Source of the DNA: an uncultured beta proteobacterium
Lineage (GTDB): Bacteria; Pseudomonadota; Gammaproteobacteria; Burkholderiales; Burkholderiaceae_B
Direction: 5' to 3'
Assembly: GCA_903821335.1 (NCBI GenBank)
Contig: CAIJKV010000205.1
Coordinates: forward strand, 1-64,000
Length of the DNA stretch: 64,000 nucleotides
In this document: piece after piece, positions 30,822 to 39,258 of the stretch
How positions within the stretch are numbered: position 1 is the stretch's first letter
How the letters are laid out: each line of letters begins with the position of its first letter
Notes under the pieces: model-generated
What the model saw: the letters and a program-made list of their open reading frames with translations, nothing else
Databases searched by the model: none
What the model was told of the DNA's origin: nothing
Made by a program: the position numbers and the translations under genes

Positions 30822-30859
30822 AGTAGGTAATCCCTTGAAAAGGTTCAACAAAGCCCACG

Positions 30860-30888
30860 AGTATAGCACTGACCTTGTGGGAATCCAA
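30860..30888 (-). promoter_or_regulatory. Sigma-70 promoter of the rpsP-rimM-trmD operon
   Basis: On the minus strand TTGGAT and TATACT are separated by exactly 17 nt. The -10 matches consensus at 5 of 6 positions and the -35 at 4 of 6. It lies after the tusA-like terminator and about 40 bp before the rpsP ATG. Confidence 0.65.
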
Positions 30889-30910
30889 AACAATTACTGC
30901 AAATAACCAT

Positions 30911-30949
30911 AAAAAGCCGTCAAAACAGCGACCTACGCTGGCTAACGGC
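30911..30949 (-). terminator. Terminator overlapping the stop codon of the TusA-like gene
   Basis: On the minus strand GCCGT pairs with ACGGC enclosing an inner CAGCG/CGCTG stem, followed by TTTTT. The structure begins within the last codons of the TusA-like gene and insulates it from rpsP. Confidence 0.6.
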
Positions 30950-31238
30950 GTCTCATATAGTGCACAACACGGCCAGGCTCTTCGATCTGCGCGATCAATT
31001 CGTTGCCCGTTTGACGACAAAATGCCTGAAAATCTTTCACTGCGCCGCGATCGGTCGTGATGATCTGCAGCGTGTCGCCACTGACCAGCACTGCAAGCGC
31101 CTTTTTGGCACGCAAAATAGGTAACGGACACGCAAGCCCCGTCGCGTCGACAGAATGCTGAAAAAGCGGATGCCCTGAAAACGCGTCACCCGGCACAGGG
31201 CCCTCCGACACGGAACGACCTGTTACAGAATCATTCAT
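30942..31238 (-). CDS. TusA-family sulfur-carrier protein
   Basis: The 98-residue protein has the TusA/SirA fold with the signature DATGLACPLPILRAKKAL. The cysteine of CPxP is the persulfide-carrying residue in TusA, which relays sulfur for tRNA thiolation and other pathways. An N-terminal extension of about 28 residues (MNDSVTGRSVSEGPVPGD) precedes the domain and is longer than in E. coli TusA (81 aa). It sits 5 bp after alaS and is probably co-transcribed with it, ending at its own terminator. The exact sulfur acceptor is unknown. Confidence 0.88.
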   Translation of the reverse strand: MNDSVTGRSVSEGPVPGDAFSGHPLFQHSVDATGLACPLPILRAKKALAVLVSGDTLQIITTDRGAVKDFQAFCRQTGNELIAQIEEPGRVVHYMRRR

Positions 31239-31243
31239 GGCAA

Positions 31244-33877
31244 TCAGACCCGCTCTTGGACCCAGGCCTTGACGCCCGCAAGCGCCCCGGGCAGGGCTGC
31301 CGCGTCGGTGCCACCACCCATCGCCATGTCCGGACGTCCACCGCCCTTGCCTCCGATGAGCCCGGCCACGTGGCCAACCAGATCGCCCGCGCGCACCTTG
31401 CCCGACAGATCAGCAGTCACGCCACCGACCACACTGATTTTTCCGTCAGCGGCTGTCGTCGCCAGTAGCACCACGGCAGATTTGAGGCGATCTTTTAGCT
31501 GATCGACCATCGCGCGCAAATCCTTGGGATCGACGCCCTGAACCTCAGTGACCAGCACCTTGACGCCAGCACCGACGATCTGGGCCTGGTCAGCCAGCGC
31601 GTTACCCGCGCTCGAAGCCATTTTGGCCTTGGCCTGCTCAAGCTCTTTTTCAAGCGATTTCATCTGATCTTGCAACAACGCAATGCGTTCGGGCAGCTCG
31701 GACGGCTGCGTCTTGAGCGCCGTGGCTGCGCGCTGTGCGGTCGCGGCCAGGGCCTGTACCCAGGTCAGTGCATTCGAACCGGTGACGGCCTCGATGCGAC
31801 GCACCCCGGCGGCGACGCCGCCTTCAGACAGGATTTTGAATAAACCAATGTCGCCAGTGCGGCCGACGTGGGTGCCGCCACATAGTTCACGCGAAAAACC
31901 GATATCCAGCACGCGCACTGTGTCGCCATATTTTTCGCCAAACAAGGCGACCGCCCCACCCTTGACCGCATCGTCATAGGACATGACCTGAGACTGCGCA
32001 GCCTGATTCGCAAGGATCTCGGCGTTCACGATGGTTTCGACCTTTGCAATATCTTCGGCCGAAACCGGTGCGTCGTGCGCGAAGTCAAAACGTGTCTTGT
32101 CACCATCAACCAACGAACCGCGCTGCTGCACGTGCGAACCCAGTACCTGGCGCAACGCCTTGTGCATCAAGTGTGTGGCAGAGTGATTGCGCACGGTGCG
32201 GGCACGCTCAGCCGAATCAACCATCGCATTGACGGCATCACCGATTGCAAGCTGTCCGGACTCAAGTTTGCCGTGATGACCAAAAACGCCAGGCTGAATT
32301 TTTTGCGTATCCAGCACCTGAAAAGAAACACCAACAGATTCGAGCTTGCCCGTGTCGCCGACCTGACCGCCCGACTCGGCATAAAAGGGCGTCGTATCGA
32401 GGACCACAATCGCATCCTGCCCTGCCGTGATGCGGTCAACATGACTACCTTCGACATAGAGGGCGACCACGACGCCTTCTGCCTGCTCGCTTTCATAGCC
32501 CTGGAAAACGGTCTGCAACCCAGAATACGTGAGGCCCTCAGCCATTTTGAACTTGCCTGCGGCGCGTGCCTGCAGGCGCTGGCGATTCATGGCCGTATCA
32601 AAACCGGCCAGATCGACTTCAACCCCGCGTTCGCGGCAAATATCCGCAGTGAGGTCGACCGGGAAGCCATAGGTGTCGTACAACGTGAACAATGTAGTGC
32701 CGTCCAGGGTCACCGGACCCGCACCGGAGATGGGAAGTGCTGCCATCGCGACGTCCAGGATCTTCATGCCGTGTTCAAGCGTTTCACCAAAACGCTCTTC
32801 TTCCTGTCGCAGCACTTGCTCAACCCGACCGGCATTCTTGGCCAGTTCGGGATATGCCTCACCCATCTGCTCGACCAGGTCGGTCACCATCCGGTAGAAA
32901 AACGGCTTGGTCTGGCCGAGTTTGTAGCCATGACGCAACGCGCGACGGACGATGCGGCGCAATACATAACCCCGGCCTTCATTGCTGGGGATGACGCCAT
33001 CCACAATCAGGAAACTGCAGGCACGGATGTGATCGGCGATCACTTTGAGCGAGTTGTTTGCCAGATCAGCACAACCGGTCTCGCGCGCGGCCGCCGCGAT
33101 CAGGGCGACAAACAGGTCAATTTCATAGTTGGAATGCACATGCTGCAGCACTGCGGCGATGCGTTCCAGACCCATGCCGGTGTCCACGCATGGCTTGGGT
33201 AGCGGCGACATCTTGCCGGAGGTATCGCGTTCAAACTGCATGAACACCAGGTTCCAGATCTCGATGTAACGATCGCCGTCTTCTTCGGGTGACCCCGGCG
33301 GCCCACCCCAGATTTCAGGGCCGTGATCGAAAAATATCTCAGTGCAAGGACCGCACGGACCCGTATCGGCCATCTGCCAGAAATTGTCCGAGGCGTAGCG
33401 CGCACCTTTGTTGTCGCCAATGCGGACAATGCGTTCGGGCGGCACGCCAATTTCGTTTTGCCAAATATCGTAGGCCTCGTCGTCGTCCTTGTACACGGTC
33501 ACCCAGAGCCTTTCCTTGGGCAACGCATAGACCTCAGTCAACAGCGTCCAGGCCAAGCCGATGGCATCATGCTTGAAGTAGTCACCGAAGCTGAAGTTAC
33601 CCAGCATTTCAAAAAAAGTGTGGTGACGCGCCGTATAACCAACGTTTTCAAGATCGTTGTGCTTGCCCCCGGCGCGAACGCTGCGCTGCGACGAGGTCGC
33701 ACGGGTATAGGGCCGCGTGTCCTTCCCGGTAAAGACGTCCTTGAACTGGACCATACCCGAGTTGGTAAACAGTAAAGTCGGATCATTGCCGGGAACGAGC
33801 GATGAAGACGGCACGATCGTGTGCCCGTTGGACTGAAAAAACTGCAGAAATTTCTGACGGATCTCGGACGTTTTCAT
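31244..33877 (-). CDS. alaS: Alanyl-tRNA synthetase
   Basis: AlaS charges tRNA-Ala. The 877-residue protein has the class II catalytic core ([36 protein letters not shown]), the editing domain with zinc ligands ([28 protein letters not shown]) and a C-terminal C-Ala domain ([17 protein letters not shown]). Its length is typical. It is followed closely by the TusA-like gene. Its leader contains a TATAAT and a hairpin/T-run just before the ATG, and no good Shine-Dalgarno. Confidence 0.98.
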   Translation of the reverse strand: MKTSEIRQKFLQFFQSNGHTIVPSSSLVPGNDPTLLFTNSGMVQFKDVFTGKDTRPYTRATSSQRSVRAGGKHNDLENVGYTARHHTFFEMLGNFSFGDYFKHDAIGLAWTLLTEVYALPKERLWVTVYKDDDEAYDIWQNEIGVPPERIVRIGDNKGARYASDNFWQMADTGPCGPCTEIFFDHGPEIWGGPPGSPEEDGDRYIEIWNLVFMQFERDTSGKMSPLPKPCVDTGMGLERIAAVLQHVHSNYEIDLFVALIAAAARETGCADLANNSLKVIADHIRACSFLIVDGVIPSNEGRGYVLRRIVRRALRHGYKLGQTKPFFYRMVTDLVEQMGEAYPELAKNAGRVEQVLRQEEERFGETLEHGMKILDVAMAALPISGAGPVTLDGTTLFTLYDTYGFPVDLTADICRERGVEVDLAGFDTAMNRQRLQARAAGKFKMAEGLTYSGLQTVFQGYESEQAEGVVVALYVEGSHVDRITAGQDAIVVLDTTPFYAESGGQVGDTGKLESVGVSFQVLDTQKIQPGVFGHHGKLESGQLAIGDAVNAMVDSAERARTVRNHSATHLMHKALRQVLGSHVQQRGSLVDGDKTRFDFAHDAPVSAEDIAKVETIVNAEILANQAAQSQVMSYDDAVKGGAVALFGEKYGDTVRVLDIGFSRELCGGTHVGRTGDIGLFKILSEGGVAAGVRRIEAVTGSNALTWVQALAATAQRAATALKTQPSELPERIALLQDQMKSLEKELEQAKAKMASSAGNALADQAQIVGAGVKVLVTEVQGVDPKDLRAMVDQLKDRLKSAVVLLATTAADGKISVVGGVTADLSGKVRAGDLVGHVAGLIGGKGGGRPDMAMGGGTDAAALPGALAGVKAWVQERV

Positions 33878-33885
33878 CGCGTGGC

Positions 33886-33919
33886 AAAAAATGAGCAGCC
33901 TGCCGGCGAAGCCTGCAGG
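33886..33919 (-). terminator. Hairpin with T-run between pilV and alaS
   Basis: On the minus strand CCTGC-A-GGC pairs with GCC-G-GCAGG (one mismatch), and a run of six Ts follows after about 7 nt. It could terminate the pil transcript. A TATAAT at 33952-33947 lies upstream of it, so it may instead belong to the alaS leader. Confidence 0.4.
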
Positions 33920-34012
33920 TCTGACTGGGTGAATGCTGAATCGATGATTATAGAGTGGGTTTTAGCTATGGTGCCGAGGCACGACTGACCCGGGTCGCCC
34001 GCCCCCACTGCC

Positions 34013-35077
34013 CTAGCGGATGCAGATATAGCTGCGAAAGGTATCGGGGGCGTCCCCTAAAGCGGTACGCCTGGAAACCTCAAAGGGCGTAAACCCGGCG
34101 GGGCAAGTGCAGTCACCCGTCACCGGATTGATCATGACGTGCCGATCGACTGCCGATCGGCAGTCCAGTCCCGCCTGCCAGCCAAACGCCCCGCCAAAAC
34201 CTGATCCGGCTGCGCGCCAGGTTCCCTGATGGCAGGATAACAGTTGCCCCTCGCCGGAACGGGCGACCAACCCATCCGCCTCGCACGGTTGACTGACGTG
34301 CGCCAAGCCCTGGATCTGCAGGAATTCGCCGGCCGAAATGCGCCCGCCCGCCTGAATACTGGCTGGCGTACGCAACCCTGCCTGGGCGGAAATCTGGTCT
34401 TTGACCGTGAACGGCCCGCGCAAGGCGGTTTCGCGAACTTCCCCGTGTCGCACAAACTGTGCGTGCTGCGTGGTGTCAAAGACGCTGAACGCGGCGATCG
34501 AACCGACACCAAAGGGCCCCACACCAGCGACGGGTGGATTGGGGAAGTCGGCGACCGCGCCTTTTAGCCGCGAGGGAAACAAGGGATGAATGCTCAAGCC
34601 AACGCCCTCAAGAGCCATGAGCATTTTGCCAAGTCGCGTCACATCTGCGGCCCGTGACAGAGCGTGCCCCTCTGGCTGTGCGACGGCCAGGCCTTCCAGC
34701 CTGCAGCCGCGTTTTTCACAATCGCCCTGAGGGGGCATGATCAGGATGGACACGGCAAAGGACAGCGGCGGACCCAACGGGAACCCTGTTGGCAAGTGCC
34801 CTGCTGCTTTGAGTTCAGCCAGGGTCGGTGCAAAAAGGTTGCGATACAAATCCGGCTGTGGCGGGCGCGGCATGATACCGGCCAGTGCGTCAGCTTGCCT
34901 GATCAGCATCTGGTCGACGGCGTGTTTCACCGTCAGCAACCAGCTACCTGTGGCCTGGGCCGCAGCGTCTTCGGCCTGTTGCATCCAGAATGATGCTGCC
35001 CACCCAGCGGCCAGGGACGCCAGCGCGATGGCGATGGTGAACTCAAGCAAAGCAAAGCCACGTTGCAGGCTATTCAT
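34013..35077 (-). CDS. PilV-like minor pilin / tip adhesin, shufflon-type C-terminus
   Basis: The 354-residue protein has a prepilin leader, cut as RG|FALLEFTIAIALASLAAG, with Glu at mature position 5, followed by the hydrophobic pilin helix. The long globular part ends in a region like the R64 shufflon PilV constant-to-variable junction (DGLVARSGEGQLLSC) and a cysteine-rich tail (DCTCPAGFTPF, YICIR). In R64, PilV sits at the thin-pilus tip and selects recipient cells. It follows pilS by 3 bp and is the last gene of the pil locus. No recombinase gene or repeated alternative C-terminal segments are present, so a single fixed version is made. Confidence 0.83.
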   Translation of the reverse strand: MNSLQRGFALLEFTIAIALASLAAGWAASFWMQQAEDAAAQATGSWLLTVKHAVDQMLIRQADALAGIMPRPPQPDLYRNLFAPTLAELKAAGHLPTGFPLGPPLSFAVSILIMPPQGDCEKRGCRLEGLAVAQPEGHALSRAADVTRLGKMLMALEGVGLSIHPLFPSRLKGAVADFPNPPVAGVGPFGVGSIAAFSVFDTTQHAQFVRHGEVRETALRGPFTVKDQISAQAGLRTPASIQAGGRISAGEFLQIQGLAHVSQPCEADGLVARSGEGQLLSCHQGTWRAAGSGFGGAFGWQAGLDCRSAVDRHVMINPVTGDCTCPAGFTPFEVSRRTALGDAPDTFRSYICIR

Positions 35078-35080
35078 CGC

Positions 35081-35716
35081 TCACCGCACGGTGAAGGAGA
35101 ACGTATTGCGATCGCCTGCCAGGCATTGCGCATCAGCCAGTATCGCGTTGTAGGCCATGCCCGGCTCGGTAGACGTGTTTTTAACCACCACCGGGCCCGC
35201 CTGACCCGAAATCGTCACGACTTCAGCGGCCCGCTGCAGGACAGACGCCAGCGCCGGGCAAGCCGCATGGTTGACGTCATTGAAAGTCAGGGAAAAGGCC
35301 GAACCCCCTGCACCACCCGCGATCGACTGGGACGCTACCGTGATCACACCCCGGCCAGAGGTACCACTGCCACCCAGACCATGCGCCACGGTTGCGCCAG
35401 GACCTTGCCCGGTCACGGAGACGACGCCTGATGAACGCAGCGCATTGGCGAGCGTGCCGCCATCAATACCTGAATACGGCGTTGCCCCGAAGCCGTGGGT
35501 GTTGGCCTTGACCCGCGCGATGAAACGCTGGATTTCTTCGGCGACCCGAGGAACCTTATTTTCGATCACGTACCCCTGAATAGCCGGGATGCCGACAATC
35601 GCGATCAGCATGACGATGGCGGTGACAATAGAGATCTCAATCAGCGAAAAGCCGCGCTGGGACGCGCGCACAGCGGTCAAGTCAATAGAACCAGACATGG
35701 AAACGTGAACAGACAT
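35081..35716 (-). CDS. PilS-like type IVb major prepilin
   Basis: The 211-residue protein has a long (22-residue) leader typical of type IVb pilins, a cleavage site RASQRG|FSLIEISIVTAIVML with Glu5, and a globular domain with two cysteines (C153-like HAACP and DAQCL) likely to form the C-terminal disulfide loop. The start at 35716 has AGGAG about 8 nt upstream. It would be the pilus subunit. Its leader DNA contains 13-bp tandem repeats. pilV follows after 3 bp. Processing needs a prepilin peptidase that is not encoded in this locus. Confidence 0.87.
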   Translation of the reverse strand: MSVHVSMSGSIDLTAVRASQRGFSLIEISIVTAIVMLIAIVGIPAIQGYVIENKVPRVAEEIQRFIARVKANTHGFGATPYSGIDGGTLANALRSSGVVSVTGQGPGATVAHGLGGSGTSGRGVITVASQSIAGGAGGSAFSLTFNDVNHAACPALASVLQRAAEVVTISGQAGPVVVKNTSTEPGMAYNAILADAQCLAGDRNTFSFTVR

Positions 35717-35752
35717 CGCGAAATTCTCCTGAATATATGGTGGTGCTAAATT

Positions 35753-35830
35753 GGTGCAGCTAAAAGGTGCCGTTAAAAGGTGGCGCTAAACGGTGCGGTT
35801 AAAAGGTGCAGCTAAAAGGTGGCGTGAGGG
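35753..35830. repeat. Six 13-bp tandem repeats upstream of the prepilin gene
   Basis: Six consecutive units of GGTGCRGYTAAAA type (first and fifth identical, GGTGCAGCTAAAA) occupy 78 bp, preceded by an 11-nt partial unit from 35742. They lie between the end of pilR (stop at 35836) and the prepilin start at 35716, within the presumed mRNA leader of pilS. Confidence 0.92.
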
Positions 35831-35835
35831 TTGTG

Positions 35836-36975
35836 CTACCTGGCGTAATGAAGCACCAGGCCTTGTCTGAACTCTTCGATCACGCGGTAATGCCAGAAGG
35901 CGACGCCCGCCACGATGGCGACCGACGACAGCAGCAGCAGCCAGCGCAGTGCAATGGCCTGCACAGCGATTCTTCTTACGGTATGTTGTTCCAGGCGAAC
36001 ACGGGTCCGCTGCAACCCGGCATCAAGCCCTAGGGTATTGACCATATCGGTGAGATACCACCAGGTTTCCGCATCGATCAATCCTGTGTCCAGGGCATCA
36101 GTTCCGTTAAATCCCGCATCGATACGCGCCAGCATCATTGACAAGTGATGGTCAAGCCAGCGTGTGGTGCCGCGCTGCTGGGCCAGTAGTGCTTCACGCA
36201 ACCGCGCGCCGACGTTGCCACGGGGTTTGAGCAACACTGCCAGCAAGGAAAGAAATCGCACGGCATGCACCACCCTGTACAGACGCCAAATTCCCCACTG
36301 GTCAAGAAAAGTTCGCAAGGGCCCGACCAAATGCGGAAGCGACCACGCAGTCATCCACGCCAGGCCGACCAACAAGAGCAACACCACCAGCCAGGCCCCC
36401 TTAAGCCACGAGGACGTCTGGAACAAACTCCGCGTGACCGGGCCATGAAATTCAGCTGGCAATGAAGAAAACGCCTGTGCCAGTCGATCAGCGGTAAACA
36501 ACGGGATCGAGAACAGCGAAGCGAGCGCAACGAGCAGTCCAAAAAAGCCTACCAACGACGTCTGAAAGAATTCTCTGCTGGCCGCGTCGGTCACCCTGAC
36601 CACCGCCGCAAGTTGGCGAAGCGTCTGCGTCAAGGCACCCGAACCGGCGTATTGCGCCGCCTGGATGGCAACCAGATCTTCAGTCGGCAAGGTACCGTAC
36701 CAGGTCGCGAACAAGTCCCCGCCTGTCATCAGAAATCGCTCGGCCCAGCACGCCGAGAGCACACCGCGAGGTCGCTGTCGGGTATAGCGCTGCGCATCAT
36801 CCTGAAAAACACTCAACAAGGTCTTGGTACCTGATGTGGCGTCGATCAGATCCGCCAGGTACTCATAAAAATCAGCACGCTGCCCCTTGAAACGCGAGGC
36901 TGCGACAGCGATCCTGATTTCGGACCACGCTTGCACGAGCCAAGATCCGAGGCCCCACAAAATGGCCTCAAGCAC
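35836..36975 (-). CDS. PilR-like type IV pilus inner-membrane platform protein (GspF/PilC family)
   Basis: The 379-residue protein has the T2SS F-domain layout: cytoplasmic helical domains (WAERFLMTGGDLFATWY ... AAQYAGSGALTQTLRQL, and ALLAQQRGTTRWLDHHLSMM) separated by hydrophobic segments (VGFFGLLVALASLFSIPLF, GAWLVVLLLLVGLAWMTAW), with a further C-terminal helix (WLLLLSSVAIVAGVAF). It would anchor the pilus motor in the inner membrane. The start is GTG with AAGGTGA upstream, and it overlaps the end of the ATPase gene by 8 bp. Confidence 0.85.
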   Translation of the reverse strand: MLEAILWGLGSWLVQAWSEIRIAVAASRFKGQRADFYEYLADLIDATSGTKTLLSVFQDDAQRYTRQRPRGVLSACWAERFLMTGGDLFATWYGTLPTEDLVAIQAAQYAGSGALTQTLRQLAAVVRVTDAASREFFQTSLVGFFGLLVALASLFSIPLFTADRLAQAFSSLPAEFHGPVTRSLFQTSSWLKGAWLVVLLLLVGLAWMTAWSLPHLVGPLRTFLDQWGIWRLYRVVHAVRFLSLLAVLLKPRGNVGARLREALLAQQRGTTRWLDHHLSMMLARIDAGFNGTDALDTGLIDAETWWYLTDMVNTLGLDAGLQRTRVRLEQHTVRRIAVQAIALRWLLLLSSVAIVAGVAFWHYRVIEEFRQGLVLHYAR

Positions 36976-38710
36976 GAACGGTCACCTTGTTGAATGCTTG
37001 CTCAAACAAGCCAAAACGCGACTCAACCTCGCGTGGATCAATCTGCCCACAATACATTTTGTAGACGGCTGCGTGCTGCGCCGACTTGCCGTCCATGCAC
37101 GGATCAGACAAGGCGGTGCGGGCGCGCCCATGAAACCATTCATGCAACCCGAGCACATCATTTCGCTTGATGCCTTCCAGGAATCCCGGTTCTCGTGCGG
37201 GCTCAATCATTTCCGCCACCACGGTGCGCCCTTTCGTTCCGCGCAGTGCCGGAATTCCGGTCGTATTGCAACGTGCACACCCCTGGGATGATCGGAACCG
37301 CAAGCGCCCGCGCGGCACTCCGAACAACTCCTCGATGCGCGCAAGCCAAGCGTTGAACCAAGGCAGGTTGCGCCCGAGGCCAGCCACACAGTGCCAACCC
37401 TGGGCAGCAAATACTTGGTCCGCACTCAGCGCGCACTCGGGGCACAGACGTCCGACCAGGCTCTGGAACACCAACAGATTCAAGATCCCCGGGGTCGCCA
37501 GAAAATCCCGCGCAACCCCGATAAAGCTGGAGGTCAACCTCTCACAAATCAGCAGGGCCGACCCGGCATGCACGGTTGTATATAGATTCGTGCCACAACC
37601 TGCAAGATCCATGAACGCGCGACCGCTGGTCGTATCGCGAATTTCGCCAATCAACAGATCGTTCATCGCTGAACGCTTGAGGGTCTTGAGCTTGGTATCA
37701 AAGCAGGCCTCGTCCTGTTCATCAAGCGCCCGACAAATCGTGTTCTGTAAAGCATTCGGAATCAAATATTCGGCTGGATCCTCAAGCGTGATGACCTTGC
37801 GGTCGGCGGGAATATCACGCAGCAGCGTTGCAATCGTTGTCGACTTTCCAGACCCCACCACGCCGGCCAGCACCACCGCGCCGCCTTCCGTCGTGCGTGT
37901 GCGCCCAAACGCTTCAACCTGAGAGGGCAAATACCCCAGGGCATGCAGGTCCGGAGTCAGGCTGCACGGATCCATCACCAGCAGGCGCATACACACAGAC
38001 GGCCCCGCATCCGTGGCGAGCGAGGCCCAGCGCAACAACACCCGCTTGCCACGAATGAATCGGGTCAAACGGCCTTGTTGCTCGATGGATGGATCGAACA
38101 CAGCGCCGTTTCCGCCCTGGATATCCATCCAGGCGACAGCCAGCATGTCGAGCATCGTGGCGGTCGGTATATTGCGGTAGCACTCCGGCGATACATACCG
38201 GCCAGCAACCGTGAACCGCACGGCCGATTCCGGTTGTGCGCGATCAACATTGAGGTGCATGTCGCTTGCCCCATGGGTCAGGCCCCACGCCACCAGATCA
38301 TTGAAAGCGGAGTCCAGCGCCGAGCGTTCACCGCCCTGTGCGGACGCACGCTGCACCCCGCCGGTCACGTCCCCAGAACCGACGCGGTCAATCGCAAGCA
38401 ACAGAGCGGGTGCCAGTACAAACAACGCCGTCACATTCAACCGATAGCCTTTTGCCTCAAGCAAATCCAGGATCGCCAGGGTCTGGTCATCATGGCAATA
38501 CTCAGCCAGCGTGAACACACCTGCAGAGCCATCTTCAAACATGACCGGACACATGCGACCACTCAGGGACCTGACATCCAGTTCGCGTCCAAGTGTGCGG
38601 ACAAAGGCGGGTTTGAGTCGCGACAGTACCTCGCGTGACTGGATCGTCATGGGTGTATGGGGCGACCAGGCGCGCAACACCGGACTGCGTTCACGCAAGA
38701 CACGTTTCAT
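36968..38710 (-). CDS. PilQ-like type IV pilus assembly ATPase (GspE/PilB superfamily)
   Basis: The 580-residue protein is a secretion-type ATPase. It has an N-terminal domain (about 1-130), then THGASDMHLNVDR, Walker A (VLAGVVGSGKSTTIATLL), an Asp box (ITLEDPAEYLIPN), Walker B (NDLLIGEIRDTTSG), a His box (TTVHAGSAL) and CPEC / CARC zinc cysteines. It corresponds to PilQ of the R64 system, which powers pilus extension. The ATG at 38710 overlaps the pilP stop by 4 bp (ATGA). The track start 21 nt upstream lies within pilP. No separate retraction ATPase is present. Confidence 0.9.
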   Translation of the reverse strand: MKRVLRERSPVLRAWSPHTPMTIQSREVLSRLKPAFVRTLGRELDVRSLSGRMCPVMFEDGSAGVFTLAEYCHDDQTLAILDLLEAKGYRLNVTALFVLAPALLLAIDRVGSGDVTGGVQRASAQGGERSALDSAFNDLVAWGLTHGASDMHLNVDRAQPESAVRFTVAGRYVSPECYRNIPTATMLDMLAVAWMDIQGGNGAVFDPSIEQQGRLTRFIRGKRVLLRWASLATDAGPSVCMRLLVMDPCSLTPDLHALGYLPSQVEAFGRTRTTEGGAVVLAGVVGSGKSTTIATLLRDIPADRKVITLEDPAEYLIPNALQNTICRALDEQDEACFDTKLKTLKRSAMNDLLIGEIRDTTSGRAFMDLAGCGTNLYTTVHAGSALLICERLTSSFIGVARDFLATPGILNLLVFQSLVGRLCPECALSADQVFAAQGWHCVAGLGRNLPWFNAWLARIEELFGVPRGRLRFRSSQGCARCNTTGIPALRGTKGRTVVAEMIEPAREPGFLEGIKRNDVLGLHEWFHGRARTALSDPCMDGKSAQHAAVYKMYCGQIDPREVESRFGLFEQAFNKVTVRA

Positions 38711-39258
38711 GGTTTGCCCTGGTCCAGACACAAGACCTCCTTTTTTTGGCCATTACTCAGGTGCACGCAGGGAGGATGGATCAAGTCAAGTGCATAGGCG
38801 CTGGCGCCGCCCGAGACCGGTCGCCGACGCAACGACTGGAACACGAGTAGTTGCGGGCCGATCAATACCTCTGCCGTCAAGGCACGACCGGTACCGTAGA
38901 TGGCAACAACCGAATTGCCCGTGGGCACACGTCGCTCGGGACGTGCGGGATGCCCGGCAAGCGCCGGTGCGTCAAATGGCCCGGCCGCCGCACGACGCGC
39001 GGTTTGCAAGGCGGCCTCGGTGTCCAGACGCAGCAGTTCTTCAACCGTGGTGGGTTCCGGAAAGGGGCTGACCGAGGGGCTGACCGAGGGGCTAACTAAG
39101 GGGCTGACTGCTGGGCTGAGCACCGCCTGGGTCGAACTGGCAGGTTGATCGGCCGCGGTGTCAGACTGCGCGGCATGACTAGTGAACAGCCATGAAAACA
39201 TTAGCAAGAACGCAAACGAACGCTGCGACAGCGACACTGGACTACGGACGATGTTCAA
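38707..39258 (-). CDS. PilP-like type IVb pilus biogenesis protein
   Basis: The 183-residue protein has an N-terminal signal peptide (RSFAFLLMFSWLFTSHA), a proline/serine/valine repeat segment (VSPLVSPSVSPSVSPF, about residues 50-68), an EELLRLDTEAALQTAR helix, and a C-terminal domain with VPTGNSVVAIYGTGRALTA. This is the PilP layout of R64-type pilus loci, a periplasmic component of unclear detail. The start codon is TTG with a strong AGGAG 6 nt upstream, and it overlaps the pilO stop by 17 bp. The ATPase gene starts within its stop codon. Confidence 0.8.
   Translation of the reverse strand: MNIVRSPVSLSQRSFAFLLMFSWLFTSHAAQSDTAADQPASSTQAVLSPAVSPLVSPSVSPSVSPFPEPTTVEELLRLDTEAALQTARRAAAGPFDAPALAGHPARPERRVPTGNSVVAIYGTGRALTAEVLIGPQLLVFQSLRRRPVSGGASAYALDLIHPPCVHLSNGQKKEVLCLDQGKP
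39064..39123. repeat. Five 12-bp in-frame tandem repeats in pilP
   Basis: Five consecutive 12-bp units (first two identical GGGGCTGACCGA, then diverged) encode the S-V-S-P-type tetrapeptide repeats of the PilP linker. Because 12 is divisible by three, unit number can change without a frameshift. Confidence 0.88.

Noticed and set aside
32075-33202. 375-aa plus-strand ORF opposite alaS
   Set aside because: It is antisense to a complete alaS and has no recognisable motifs.
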